Counted from the first letter of the stretch, positions 42,956 to 53,901 are shown. The stretch is DNA of 64,000 nucleotides from Cylicocyclus nassatus (GCA_958299035.1 CATQJL010000316.1:16717676-16781675), one strand, 5' to 3'. Notes: generated from the sequence alone by a model not told the origin. Translations and numbers: made by a program.

Positions 42956-43181
42956 AGGGCTTATCAAACGCAGTTTCGCTTGCATCAACATCTTCACTCC
43001 CGTGCTGGATTCTACATCTCTTCCGCGAACATGCCTTTCTAATCGCTTTTCCAGGGCGAGCGTGGGAAAGGCGGAGCCTCATTCGATTGGAAATAATTGG
43101 AGAGGTATGTTTGCGGAAGGGACGCAAAGTCTAACGCATGAGTGGGTGGTAATGCAAACGACACTGCGTTTGATAAGCCCT
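42956..43181. mobile_element. MITE with AGGGCTTATCAAACGCAGT ends, copy 1 (226 bp)
   Basis: AGGGCTTATCAAACGCAGTT is mirrored by CACTGCGTTTGATAAGCCCT. Only the outer ~20 bp are inverted. The flanking triplets are TAG and AAA, so the duplication is lost or differs. A second copy at 53738-53901 keeps a GTA duplication. Confidence 0.7.
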
Positions 43182-43519
43182 AAATGTGTGCGTACCAGTG
43201 ACGGTCTCAGGATTTCTGTCCAGGGGGGGGGAGAGCAAAAAATTGTTTGAATGAAGGTGCGTGGCATTAGCCACGCACTCCGAAGAACTTTTTGGGGTTC
43301 TTCTCAAATTTTTTGCGAGGCCATACCCCCGCCACCCCCAAAATCAAGAAAAAGGCAGCGTGGTGGCAATCACGCCCCCGAAAAATTTTTTTTACAAGGC
43401 TAATTTGAATTTTTGAGAATTTTTAAAAATTATTTTAATTATTTACAAAAGTAAAGAGGTCATTTGCACATTTTTATATCCCCTTCTCGGTGTGGTGTGT
43501 ACATACAGAGACCGCCAAA
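43182..43519. other. Unassigned, low-complexity
   Basis: Holds a run of nine Gs (about 43225), a short GCGTGGCATTAGCCACGC hairpin (43259-43276) and CCCC/AAAATTTTT-rich text. No gene seen. Confidence 0.4.
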
Positions 43520-45240
43520 AAATTGCGGACAAGTGGCCCCCCTTTTCATCGCTCATTTTCAAATGGAAAAAATGATAAGAAAATGATCGAATTGCATGAA
43601 ATGGTAAAGCTTTTCAAGAGCTACAATCCGCTCATTACGCTTTTCGGAAAACATGGATACTAAAAGAATTAAAGAACCTTTTCTAAAAAGTTTCAAGGAC
43701 AGGTTACAATGTCGCAGATAACAATTCAGACGCGAAGATTTTCCTCCAGGTCTTTTTTGGAGTGAAAACAGAAGTTCAGTGGGCAAATTACATTATAGAG
43801 TTTATCGAGGACAATAATGTGTGGTTAATTCTAAAAAACGCAGCCTTGTTTATTTGGCTTTTTTCCAAAAAAAACTTCTATTACCTTTTTCAAGTTGAAT
43901 TTCTTCACATAAACACCTACCCAAGGCATCCCAACGAGGCTGTTCGATAAAATGGATGCTCTTCGCCATGCTCTTGCTTTGGACGGGTGCTGGTGAATAT
44001 CTTTGTTGAATGGCTCTTAACGGGCACATGACCTCACCTGCCCTCCACCACCGACTTGCACCGCTTTGCAGGATTGTAGCTCGGCCGGTGGCCACTTTAC
44101 GAGTCTGTATGCAGAAGCAAGAAGCATGACTTCGTCGACACAAAAGACGCCGAAACGTCAGCATCAATAAAGATCATACCATCTTGGGCAACGCTTGAAC
44201 ACAAAATCAATATCAAGATACGCGAATGAGTTGAGTATGGAGGATGCCGAAGATTTTACGGATGTGGTAAGAAAGCGCAGCCTTGGAGGTGATTTGAGTA
44301 AAGGCTCTTATCAAGTCCAAAGTCTTAGCGCTTTGGAATGAATCTATTACAAGAAAATTGACAGTTTTGAATTTTTAGGATAGAAATAGAAGTTTAGCCG
44401 ATAAATCCTTAGCCTACCACATCTTTACTCCACCCGTTGAATCTCCGAATTTCTCTAACTCAACTCATTCGCATACCTTCGTGTCGAAGAAGTCACGCTC
44501 TTTGGACATGTTTGCATACAGGCTCGTAAAGTGGCTGCCGGCAGAGCTGAGCTACAAATCTGCAAGGTGCAAGTTATGGTGAGATGCAGGTGTGGTAATG
44601 TGCACGCACTATCAAGAGTCAGTTTCAACAAAGAAACTCACCAGCACATGTCCGATGCATAGAGGATGAAGAGCATCCATTTTATCCCAACAGCCTTGGA
44701 TGTTTTGAGTAGTTTTTATGCAGAAAAATTTGACTTGAAAAAGGAAATAAGAACTCATTTCTTAAAAAGCAGAACAAGTTTCAAGTTTGGGTCGAAAGTA
44801 CTACCTCCACGATGAGCTTTGAAATGTAGTATGCTTACATGTTCGAATAACTTCTGTTTTTACTTTAAAAAAGGGACCTAAAAAAATTTTTGCGTTTGGA
44901 AAATTATTGTTCGCCACGTTGACGCAGCCATTTTTGGACTTTTTTAAAAAATTTTGAAATTGTGATCTTGATTTTGTGCCAAAGAGGTTTTTATGGTGGA
45001 CTGTTATTGCCTAACGTTTTGACAAGTATCTGCGTCTTCGGAGGCTTGAAAGAAATCGCAGTTTTCTTTGATGATGTTTGAAATTTTTAGAAAATTTCCA
45101 GAATACAAGTTTTCCGGAGAGCTCAATGTGTGGGTGGCAGCTCTCAAAAAGCTCTATCAATTAATGCAAACCAATCACTTTTTATCTTTGTTTTCCATCC
45201 GAAAATGAGCGATGAAGAAAGGAAGGCGGCTTTTTCGCAT
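43520..45240. mobile_element. Large old foldback (about 1.7 kb)
   Basis: TTCATCGCTCATTTTC (43547) is mirrored by GAAAATGAGCGATGAAG (45201). Further inward AAAACAGAAGTT (43767) mirrors AACTTCTGTTTTTAC (44850), GATAAAATGGATGCTCTTC (43947) mirrors GAAGAGCATCCATTTTATC (44667), and ACTTTACGAGTCTGTATGC mirrors GCATACAGGCTCGTAAAGT. Arms are imperfect throughout, so this is an old copy. The outer boundary is approximate. It carries GAAACGTCAGCATCAATAAA at 44151-44170 and an AAAACGTTAGGCAATAACAG motif on the minus strand near 45010. Confidence 0.65.
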
Positions 45241-45244
45241 CTTC

Positions 45245-45777
45245 ATGGCGCTCACCGTATGTTTCAAACAGAAATGCATTCCTGAACCGATCCGGACCAA
45301 ACTTGGCACATATACACTCCGGGGCGGGACGGCTGTCACATATTTTTCCGTTATCGATCGACATCGATTTTATCTTTAAGGATCAATATACTGAAAAGCT
45401 AAAAGTTGGCCGAGGCGTGAGTGAACATGCTGATTACGAAAATGTTATTGACAGGGCTAGGAGCCGAGCTAGCCAGTAGCGCATATGAAAAGAGTCTGCA
45501 AGCTGCTCTGAAGAAACCTTGAAGTCATCCAATAAAGTCAGCAATAGCTTTTGAACATTAAAGTGACTATGAAATGTGTATGTGTATAATCTAGCCATAT
45601 TCTCAGTACATTTGAATTTGAGTTTGATACTCTGGATAGACCTAGCGCATTCACGAACCAAAAAATTTCTTATCGCACTTTAAGCGTTTAGATAAATCTC
45701 TTTATCTCTTGAATTGCCTACAGTCGTAGCGTCATAAACTCGCTTGTCTTATACGATTGAGCAATTTCGTACGGCAT
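45245..45777. other. Unassigned sequence
   Basis: A minus-strand frame (45182-45364) reads PECICAKFGPDRFRNAFLFE. I do not recognise it, and the same text is not mirrored elsewhere. It is most likely repeat-derived. Confidence 0.25.
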
Positions 45778-45980
45778 GGGTCGTTCCGAAAGTTCTTTCC
45801 GTCTTTTCCAGTTTAAAGAACTATGATGCAATTTTTTTTCTTTTTAGCAGTAGTGTTTGTCTGTTAGTTAATCCTGTGGTCACTGAGGTGATTGCCGAAA
45901 CTTTGCACCCAATAGCTTTGAGAATTTTTTAAAAATCTTTAGCACTTCTGAAAAAGTCTTTGATTGAAGCGCATCGCTAC
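45778..45980. mobile_element. Truncated left end of the GTTCCGAAAGTTCTTTCCG MITE subfamily
   Basis: GGGTCGTTCCGAAAGTTCTT then TCCGTCTTTTCCA matches the left end of 29298-30308 and 37668-38593. Downstream text (TGTGGTCACTGAGGTGATTGCCGAAACTT) matches their arm. No right end is found; the fragment stops against the next element. Confidence 0.65.
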
Positions 45981-46273
45981 AACGTCTTAATGTCGCATGC
46001 ACTAACATCCACGCTGGGGGGGGGGGGTATCGCAGCTCAAAAATGCTTTGAATTCTGGAGCTTCAGATATGTCGATTTCACGCCTTTTACATCCGTAAGT
46101 CCACCATCTTTTACTATAAACATATTGAACGGGAGAAACAAGTTGGAAAATGCGCTTTGTACAGCTTCTTGTACGGTCCCTTAATCCCCTGTGGCCGACC
46201 GCTTTTTCTTGATAGTCATTTTTTTTCAAAAACCTTCTAAAGTTGTACTCATTATCTAACCCAACAATGCTAG

Positions 46274-46729
46274 CAAGGGAAGGATACCAACATTAGTAGG
46301 CGAATGAAGATGAGATGTATACCAGTAGATGCGCCTTTGAACGCTTCCATATCTGCTTCCCTTTTTTGCGCATCAAGTTTCCGAAACAAGTTGTGGGCGT
46401 TCAAAGGTCCAAATGTGTTAAGTTTTAGGTGGCTTAGAATTGGCGAAAATCTGTACAAAAACACCTGAAAGTGAAAAATAATTTTTGCACCAAGCATGTT
46501 GTTTGCAAGGAAAGAAAGACGGTGGAAGTGCATAGGCGTTGTTTTAGAGCTTTTCGCTGATTTTACGCCATTCAATGCTTGGCAAATCGAGACATTCAAA
46601 CGCTCATAACTTCTTTCGGAAGCCTATTCCGCAAAAAAGGGAAACAGATTTTGAATCGGCGTTTAAAGGCGCATTCAATGATATACATCTCATCTTCAAT
46701 TGCCGACTAATGTCGTTATCTTTCCCTTG
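46274..46729. mobile_element. CAAGGG-end foldback, copy 3 (456 bp), TAG duplication
   Basis: The tips CAAGGGAAGGATACCAACAT and ATGTCGTTATCTTTCCCTTG are inverted. TAG is at 46271-46273 and 46730-46732. Arms include GAAGATGAGATGTATACCAG and ATATACATCTCATCTTC. Confidence 0.88.
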
Positions 46730-47742
46730 TAGGCATGTTGCTGATAGAAACAAAAGGGCTCTTGGAATATCGATTTTTTCGGTGATCCAACTTTCAATTG
46801 GATTATCGCAAACTTCACGAATTTGTTATGTTAATTGTTTTTTTTTATCAGAAACATGCTTTGCACTCTTGGGTTAGATAATCAGCACAACTTTGGGACG
46901 TTTTCATTTACTTCGAAAAAAAATGATTTTGGATAAAAGATGGCCCTCCGCGTGCTCAGATAACCGCCGGGGCAGGCGGCCATGCGAATTTTGAGCAAGC
47001 GCGCACCAGAAAAATAGTTCGTTGATTTTTTGCGGCCCGCTTGCAGAAATTGGGAAGAAAGTTGGCGAAATTAAAGACGAATGCTTGAAGAACAATCGCG
47101 GTTTTTTTTTTATGGATTAGCTGCGGCGCAGTGGCCGCATTCTCGGGACTTTCCGCGAGAATATGCAAAAATTCCGAGGGCCGCACGGTCCTTTGTGGAG
47201 GACCGCGCAACCCCCAGGTACTTTCCGCCGGGAGAAAGTACCTCAAACTTGAGTAATTAAACCAACGGTGACACCTCTGCCACACAGAGTCTTACCTGCG
47301 CTCGACGTACGCCCGAAAATGCCTAAAAAGAGTCCGAGCGCTTGCTGCAAGTTTGACCAGCGCTCGCTGAAAGAAATTATTTGCCGAGCGCTTGCAAAAA
47401 ATGCTGTATTGCTGCCCGCTGGCAGAATATGCGACCGTAAAGGAAGTGCCGCCTGCTGAAGGTTTGGCCACGCCCCAAAATTCTGCTGACCGCCTGCAGA
47501 AAAGCGCGAGTTTGCGGACCGCCTGCCCCCGGCGATTATCTGACAAGGAAACGATACTCAATGTCCGTGGCTTTTTGAGACGAGATGTACACCATTACAC
47601 TCGTTTTCGAACGCTGATTCCGAATCTGACTTCCGTTTCTGCTAATCGTTTCTCTGAAAAAAGTTATGAAGGAATTTCGATCCAGGTTTGGCCGCTTAAG
47701 GGAAATACGGTCATTGGAACGGCCTCTACTGCGACCACGTTC

Positions 47743-47793
47743 TGGTCTAATGGTTAGTTCGATAGCCTCATAAGTTGATGTAGGTTCAAATCC
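47743..47793 (+). pseudogene. tRNA-like sequence in the left arm
   Basis: The A-box-like TGGTCTAATGG (47743-47753) and B-box-like GGTTCAAATCC (47783-47793) have tRNA spacing. TTTTT follows at about 47800, like a Pol III stop. T-stem pairing is poor, so it is a remnant or a promoter-only module. Confidence 0.5.
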
Positions 47794-47999
47794 TTCGCAT
47801 TTTTACTTTCGCATTACTTTTGCCTCAATTAACCTTGTTCGAGAAAGTTTACTCGAATTATGACCATTGAATACATTTTAGCGCAAACAGTAGTGATTTT
47901 TTCTAAAATACCACATTTTTTCAAGAGTAAGGGCGTTCACTTAACTTGAGGATGTAAAAGAAGGTTAATTGAGTCAACGCAAAACTAAAAAACACAAAA

Positions 48000-48056
48000 G
48001 GACTCGAACCTAGAGCTGCATCAACTCATGAGGCTATCGCACTAACCACTAGACCA
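48000..48056 (-). pseudogene. tRNA-like sequence in the right arm (mirror copy)
   Basis: On the minus strand: A box TGGTCTAGTGG (48046-48056) and a perfect B box GGTTCGAGTCC (48000-48010), with T-rich sequence just beyond. A partial anticodon arm (GCCTC-ATGAGTT-GATGC) can be drawn, but the acceptor stem fails. It is the better preserved of the two. Confidence 0.5.
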
Positions 48057-48606
48057 CAACGCACCTATGTCATTGGCACTCCGACAAATTTTCACTGGGC
48101 AGCCGAACTCTGCGCGATCCATGATAACATCTTTGGAGCGATTAGCAGAAACGGAAGTAAGATTTGGAATCAGCGTTCCAGGACGAGTGTAATGGTATAC
48201 ATCTCATTTCAAAAGGCCACGGACACCGAGTATCGTTCCCTTGTGAGTGGGATCATTAGGGAAACATACAAAAAGCTGGAAAATGCTGCTTGTACAATTC
48301 TCGATCCTATAATACTTAGCAGAAGTATTTACAAATGGATAAACTGCGCATAATTCAGACAGAAGCTTTAGGGTATGGAGCTTTCTTTTAAGCTGCGATC
48401 CTTCTGCGGTGAGGTTGCTGTTGCACGTGGCTTGAAGATTTTTGTAGCAGACGCGCCTGCAAAATGTTAGATTTCAACAGTTACAAAATTTAAAAGCAGT
48501 CTCAGCACGATCTCAATGCTTATTTGGACTCAAAGACAAGGATCGCATGCTCAGATTTGCCTATTGGTTACCTTCAAGTAAGCTCAACTGATTTGTGCCC
48601 ATTTAG

Positions 48607-48710
48607 GTTGACTTGTTCAAATACTTGGCCGATATAAGCCCGCTAGAAGTCCGACACGTTTTCCAAGATGCTCTTCTAGTCGAGGCTCCTCCTCTCGAAG
48701 CGATAGAGCG
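48607..48710 (+). CDS. M13 (neprilysin-type) peptidase, internal exon C
   Basis: The exon begins after ATTTAG and ends before GTGTGA, 104 nt, entering in phase 0 and ending with two bases of a split codon. It reads VDLFKYLADISPLEVRHVFQ and DALLVEAPPLEAIE. In M13 enzymes this is the W/D-x-x-x-Y-L-x-x-x stretch followed by a short strand and the Y/P-x-x-L segment of the N-terminal domain. The frame continues across a 49-nt intron into the next exon. It belongs to the same gene as 21473-22411 by strand, phase and family order, but the roughly 90 residues between were not found. Confidence 0.65.
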
Positions 48711-48759
48711 GTGTGAAAACATCAAGCTCAAGAAATCAGGCAAAATAAAATTATTGCAG
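48711..48759 (+). other. 49-nt intron between M13 exons C and D
   Basis: It starts GTGTGAAA and ends ATTATTGCAG. It splits an Arg codon (CG|G). The short length is normal for nematodes and contrasts sharply with the >26-kb interval upstream. Confidence 0.65.
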
Positions 48760-48907
48760 GTTTGACGCTGAACTGAAAAGGATTCCTAAAATTGTTATCG
48801 TAAACACTATTATAAGTCATTTCGTCTTCAACTCTTATCGCCACCTGGATGTGCGTTTTCATACGTTGTCGACTCGAGGAAAAGAGAGCGGAGAGCTGAG
48901 AAAACTT
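48760..48907 (+). CDS. M13 (neprilysin-type) peptidase, internal exon D
   Basis: After completing the split Arg codon it reads FDAELKRIPKIVIVNTIISH, then FVFNSYRHLDVRFHTLSTRG, then KESGELRKL, and ends at a GTAAGT donor in phase 0. The family has here a conserved helix (usually ..TLxNYLxWRxV..) followed by Leu-Asp-x-Arg-Phe, which is well matched by HLDVRF. The usual Asn-Tyr pair reads Asn-Thr, a modest departure. The next expected segment (Trp-x-x-Cys) and the zinc-binding domain were not found in the remaining 15 kb. Confidence 0.75.
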
Positions 48908-49458
48908 GTAAGTATTTTGCGCTACTTTCGAAAATAACAAAAATGTAGTTTCATAACTAACAGACACTCTCTATGCATTCAACTCACAACCTTGTGGAAA
49001 AAGGGACTTTTCAATTTAAACTCATACAGTTAACGATTTCTCTTGTAATAAGCTAATATTTGCGATCGCAGTAACCTACTAGCTTGCGACCGCGTTCCAC
49101 CCGAGATTAAGTCAAGGTTAAGAAAATATGGTTTCGTGGCTTCTACATTTAAAAATAGGGTATATATATATAGATTGCTAGAAATGTAAAACGTGTAAAT
49201 TTTTGACTCCAACTTTATAGTACCCATTTGGATCTGATTATTAAGTTCTTAAAACTTGTATTTAGCATGAACAAACCAGGTAATTCCGGTAACTACAGAG
49301 TGAGAAGGTATCTCAAGTGGGAATTCAAAGTACTTAGGTAAACACACTGCCTCTGAAGTCGTCAGAATCTTTAGAAATTGCATGCTTTCTATCAAACAAC
49401 AACAGACGTTTCATTATGTGTAAGCATGAGTTACCCTTAGCAGTTCACTTTCCACTCA
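48908..49458. other. Intron sequence after exon D
   Basis: A frame at about 49068-49140 reads NLLACDRVPPEIKSRLRKYG in + and an equally open frame in the complement. I recognise neither. No splice-bounded exon can be argued. Confidence 0.3.
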
Positions 49459-49460
49459 TA

Positions 49461-49731
49461 CAGTCAGATCATTTCATATGATCATGTCCAACACTGCACA
49501 TACTGTCCACTTTTGGCGTCCTTATCCAAGATTTTAGGCCCAGACAGTCCCTTTGTTAAGTTTTTCCGATGTTTTCTTCATGCTTTTTCTCCTTTCTAGG
49601 TACCTGCTTTACAAAGTGATGTAAGCGGCAACAATCGGTCGGTCTCCTGCGTTTTTGCTGCTGTTCGATGAGACGCCAAAGGTGAACAGTGCGTGCAGTG
49701 ACACACATGATCATATGAGATGATCCGGCTG
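49461..49731. mobile_element. MITE with CAGTCAGATCATTTCATATG ends (271 bp), TA duplication
   Basis: The left tip CAGTCAGATCATTTCATATG is mirrored by CATATGAGATGATCCGGCTG. TA lies at 49459-49460 and 49732-49733. Arms extend through ACTGTCCACTTTTGGCGTCC and its mirror. Its right half is matched by a fragment at about 63055-63121. The left end of the next foldback lies 17 bp away. Confidence 0.8.
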
Positions 49732-50455
49732 TACATGAATCTATCATTACTTATAATAACGGGCTAAGAATGTTTACGTGACTTTGTGTGTCTCTAAGTG
49801 TGTGTGAGTGTGTCTGTCACGAAATTCGTAGAGCGTGTTCCAGCCAACCTCCTCAGCTCAAATTTTTCACAATGCATGCTATCCACATGAAAGTCCAACA
49901 TGCAAAAGCACGAGCAGATTCGTTTGGTGGATCCCTCAGAAACTGCGAGTCAAACGGATTCACTTTGCATTTGGGCCGCAAAATTGGGTCCGTAATTCCA
50001 CTTTTTGTAGAGTCGTGAATGTTTATGCCAAGTAAATGTGAAAGCCGTTAACTTAGGCCCAAAAACGTGATCAAATGTCCATTACTTTACAAAAACGGCG
50101 CCAAAAAGTATTGGTTGCTTAAATGGTCAACTTGCCAAGGTCTTACCAGAGCTTTTGACGAGATTTTTGCACAAAGATGTAGTGACTGCTGTTCTTATTG
50201 CAACTGTCAAGACCATGGAAAAATCAAAAACCTATAAAAATTTGCGTTTGTTTTCCTGCAAAAACTCTCATCCACGCGAAATCACCTATTTCACATAAAA
50301 GAGCTTTCGGAATGAGTAGTTGCTTACATTTTGTTTGTGATAGTCGGCAATGCTCGGTGAATTCCAATGCCATCATTGTACGAGAATGAATAGGGCCTAG
50401 ATAGTGGAGCCAGTGCCACCCTCTGCGAAGCAGAGGTGACGCTATGGTATCTATA

Positions 50456-51125
50456 TTAGGTTGTTGCAAAAGTTCTGTTGTTTCATTTTCAAAAATTTGT
50501 AACTCCGCGAAATTTCAACGGATTTCGCTTTCAAATGCTGTTCCGTCGAGCTTCTGTTTCATACTGGGTGCGGAGATAAAAATGGAAAACTAAGACCATA
50601 TAAGCTTTGACCATTTTGAGTTAGGTCACCAAAAATCTGGAATGTGCAGAAAAATCTGAAATCGTCAGTACATATGTTTTTCGGCCTACCCTTTGCAACT
50701 GTGAAAAGTTTGCGCTGTTTGGACGTCTCTGTGAAAAGTGATGATTTTCGCGAAAATTGACAAATTAATTAATTTTGGCGTTTTCCATAGTAAACTCGAC
50801 ATTCATAACTTCTCACAGAGACGTCCAAACAGCGCAAACTTTTCACAGATGCAAAGGGTAGGCCGAAAAACATATGTAATGACGATTTCAGATTTTTCTG
50901 CAGCATTCCAGATTTTTGGTGACCTAACTCAAAATGGTCAAAGCTTATATGTTCTTAGTTTTCCATTTTTATCTCCGCCCCAGTACGAAATAGAAGCTCC
51001 ACGGACCAGCATTTGAAAGCGAAAGACTTATTCTTTCTAATAAAATTACAAGCAAGCAAATCCGTTGAAATCGCGGAGTTACAAATTTTTGAAAATGAAA
51101 CGACAGAACTTTTGCAACAACCTAA
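50456..51125. mobile_element. TTAGG-end mariner-type MITE, GTTGTTGCAAAAG subfamily (670 bp)
   Basis: Ends are TTAGGTTGTTGCAAAAGTTC and the mirror GAACTTTTGCAACAACCTAA. TA lies at 50454-50455 and 51126-51127. Arms of about 320 bp form an almost perfect hairpin meeting near 50790 (ACGTCTCTGTGAAAAG / CTTCTCACAGAGACGT). Confidence 0.92.
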
Positions 51126-51222
51126 TATATATATAAAACTCAAAGTTTGTGCAGCTCCTGACCGTATGTTTTTTTATAGACTCCTTTGCGCGTGAACCGA
51201 TTGAGCTGAAATTTTGCATATA

Positions 51223-52154
51223 TTAGGTTGTCTCATAATTAATACACGTTTTTATTTGCTTGCTTTAAGAAAGCAACCAGACTCAACCCAACAAAGGGTA
51301 AGGGGTACTATTCGATAGAGCAAAGCAAGCTCTACAAGATGGCACTCATGTCTTTGCGCCATGCTCGATTCACGGAGAGCTCGAACTCAAAATCTAAAGA
51401 TTTCCAAATGCCCAAAAATCGAAAAAATCAGATCTTCGTCCAAATAATTTCTACGGACCTCCCACTCTCTCACATCATTACTATCGATATCTGATATCCA
51501 TATGTGCGATTGTCGTATTTTTTCCTTGACTAGAAACTGAGAAAACGAAAATTTCCCTGGTTTTCTCAAAGCAAAGCTGAGCCGTTTTTGCATATGTAGT
51601 TCTATACTACAAGCCTAGGTAAGCATAACTGTAGGTTTTCAGCCTACTTCGGCGGTACCTTTCGAAAGTGTCGATTTTAGCACTGAAACTGAAACGAAAA
51701 AATCCGAATTCGTTATTTTTCGAAAACTACCGATTGGAATGAGCTGAAAATCTACAGTTATGCTTACCTAGGCCTGTAGTATAGAACTACATATGCAAAA
51801 ACGGCTCAGCATTGCTCTGAGAAAATCAGGGGAATTTTTTTCTCATTTTCTAGTCAAGGAAAAAATATGACAATCGCACATATGGATATCAGATATCGAT
51901 AGTAATGATGTGAGCGAGTGGGAGGTCCGTAGAAATTATTTGGACGAAGATCTGATTTTTTTCGATTTTTTGGGCATTTGGAAATCTTTAGATTTTGAGT
52001 TCGAGCTCTCCGTAGATCGAGCATGGCGCAAAGACATGAGTGCCATCTTGTAGAGCTTGCTTTGCTCTATCGAATAGTACCCCTTACCCTTTGTTGGGTT
52101 GAGTCTGGTTGAAGTAAGCAAATAAAAACGTGCATTAATTATGAGACAACCTAA
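51223..52154. mobile_element. TTAGG-end mariner-type MITE, GTTGTCTCATAATTAA subfamily (932 bp)
   Basis: Ends are TTAGGTTGTCTCATAATTAA and TTAATTATGAGACAACCTAA. TA lies at 51221-51222 and 52155-52156. Arms of about 420 bp are near perfect (CTACAAGATGGCACTCATGT against ACATGAGTGCCATCTTGTAG), so this is one of the youngest copies. Confidence 0.92.
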
Positions 52155-52156
52155 TA

Positions 52157-53734
52157 ATATATGTTTTCGAACCCCGTAGATGGTCTTAGGCCACTTTTTG
52201 AAGCGATTCGCAGAATCCTTTTAATGATTTATTAATTTCAACACTTTGCAATGAAAGTGAAGTCTCATCAACCACTATCATACCCCATGCACATTTTGGT
52301 GTAAACAATAGCAGAGAAGCTCATTCTCATTCTGCGGTTAGAAGGTTGCGGTACTTCCAGATGATGCTGCTTTGAGGTAGGCATTTGCAATTACAACGCA
52401 CCGTGCAGGTGGATATAGGCTGCGGGACCGGAGAAGGAGGAGGGGGGAGGGCAGAAATGCAGCAGATGAAAGCGGGATGAAAGATGGAAACGCGTAGGTT
52501 TCAAAATAAAACACATATTATATGCGCTTCCTTTCCTTTCTCTGGCTCCGTGGCTCATGAATCCGGCAAGACCGAACAATTTCAATTCGACTGTACATGA
52601 ATTAGATATATAAATTAGTGCGAATGACCATTTTTAGGCTGGAGTAGATTTGAATGAATATCAAGAGGTTACTCTGTGATTTCTACCTTACATGTTCTTT
52701 TTGCACGTCTCCAACAAAATCTTCACACTTCTTTCGTGTTCCCTCAACGATTGGAAACTTTCAAAGTTTCCCTTAGAAAGTACTGATGAGTGCACCATGG
52801 GTGCTAAAAAAGGTACGACACCGGTATAGCTTTTATCCCCGAAACCGATAAATGTAAAGACACAAAGGAGTAAAAACCATTTTCTTTGCATCATAATTTG
52901 TTAGTCGCGTAAAGTCTCCGTAAGAATCTTTCATGAGGAAGAAAATAAAGACAGAGTTTATCATTTAATAACGTCGCTTCCGTTATTTTATGGCCATACA
53001 TTTCTTCATTCCAAGCAATTAGCCAACGTTGTCATTATCATGCTTGAGAGCGTTTGAAAAGAACGTTTTTCCAACAGTAATCGACTGATATGGAAAACAA
53101 GAAATTTGTAAGGAGTCGGCTAAGAAAGGCCTGAAAAGCTGAAAATGTAATAAAAGTTTTTACAGTGATGCAGTTGAATGGTTCTGTACTAATACTAATA
53201 ATTCACGTCTTTAAAACAGGTCACGTTTTATCCATAACAGCAGAGCTCAAAAAACTTATTCGATAAGTGATCTTTATCCGCTGAGATAACGCAGCGTAAA
53301 ATTAAACAGAAACGAGATTCCGGCTTGCTCGCTTTTTTATGGTAAAAGAAGCCGTGTGACTTTCTCACTCTGAAAAAGCGAATTCAAGAACCACAATAAA
53401 AAATGTGTTTACTCCATGTTAGAAAAATTTGAATTATTGTTGGCTCATGCTTTGCATCTTGGGTTCATTCTTTCCTTGTACAGAAACTGTTGGAAGCAGC
53501 AGGTATTCTGAAGTTGTTACCGTCTACTGAAAGCTGACTTGCTGCTGCGTAACAATTTGTTTTAGGTCAAAACTAATTTTCTATAGCCGCTCCAAGAGCT
53601 TACCACTATACGCAGGTTGCATAGAAGAGCGGGTAAAAAGGATCACTTATTCCTTGATTTTTAGCAAACTCAAACTCGGCGGAATGAGTTTAACTATTTT
53701 TGAAAACGAAGTTCCCATTGACTTTGCAATAAAA
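52157..53734 (+). other. Unassigned central segment of the second foldback
   Basis: Two exon-like pieces are visible. One is TTTTTAG|GCTGGAGTAGATTTGAATG (from 52637) coding AGVDLNEYQEVTL then stop. The other is ATTTTTAG followed by KLKLGGMSLTIFENEVPIDF and AIK up to a GTAAGG (53735). The second runs directly into a MITE whose first bases supply the donor, so both are doubtful. G-rich text lies at 52430-52455. Confidence 0.2.
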
Positions 53735-53737
53735 GTA

Positions 53738-53901
53738 AGGGCTTATCAAATGAAGATCCCTAGTCATTTCCAATCAATTGATGTTCCGCCTTTTTCACGC
53801 TCAGCTGAGAAAATACTAAGAGAGCAGTTCCACGGAAGACGCAAGATTCAGCACGGGAGAGGAGGTGCTGGGGCAAAGCGACACTCCATTTGATAAGCCC
53901 T
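53738..53901. mobile_element. MITE with AGGGCTTATCAAATG ends, copy 2 (164 bp), GTA duplication
   Basis: AGGGCTTATCAAATG is mirrored by CATTTGATAAGCCCT. GTA occurs at 53735-53737 and 53902-53904. The interior shares AGATTCAGCACGGGAG with the complement of copy 1 at 42956-43181. Confidence 0.75.

Larger units (their letters stand above)
47544..48243. mobile_element. CAAGGG-end foldback, copy 4 (700 bp), TGA duplication, carrying tRNA-like blocks
   Basis: The tips CAAGGAAACGATACTCAATG and CCGAGTATCGTTCCCTTG are inverted. TGA is at 47541-47543 and 48244-48246. Arms share AACGCTGATTCCGAATCTGA and the mirror. Each arm holds a tRNA-like sequence, making this copy longer than the other three. Confidence 0.88.
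46955..48247. mobile_element. CTCAG-end GC-rich foldback, TG duplication, split at its right tip
   Basis: It starts CTCAGATAACCGCCGGGGCA (TG at 46953-46954). Its right end CCCCGGCGATTATCTGA stops at 47543 and its last G is at 48247, followed by TG (48248-48249). The gap is filled by a CAAGGG foldback that duplicated TGA. The flank joined without the element reads CCTCCGCGTGGGATCAT. Confidence 0.85.
45990..48431. mobile_element. GGGCCGCATGCACTAAC Harbinger-like foldback, copy 2, with three insertions
   Basis: The left end (GCATGCACTAACATCCACGC after TTA at 45987-45989) and right end (AGCTGCGATCC..TTGCACGTGGC) match 8815-9538. Between them are a CAAGGG foldback (46274-46729), a CTCAG foldback (46955-48247) and, inside the latter's right tip, another CAAGGG foldback (47544-48243). 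Sequence between the insertions follows copy 1 in order (for example CATACAAAAAGCTGGAAAATG at 48266). Confidence 0.75.

Noticed and set aside
48817..48907. Alternative exon D start after TATTATAAG (57-nt intron)
   Set aside because: The ATTATTGCAG acceptor at 48759 gives an in-frame join that keeps the conserved helix preceding HLDVRF, which the later acceptor would discard.
53658..53734. Exon with a GTAAGG donor at 53735
   Set aside because: The donor bases are the target duplication and first bases of a MITE, and the encoded peptide has no recognisable family.
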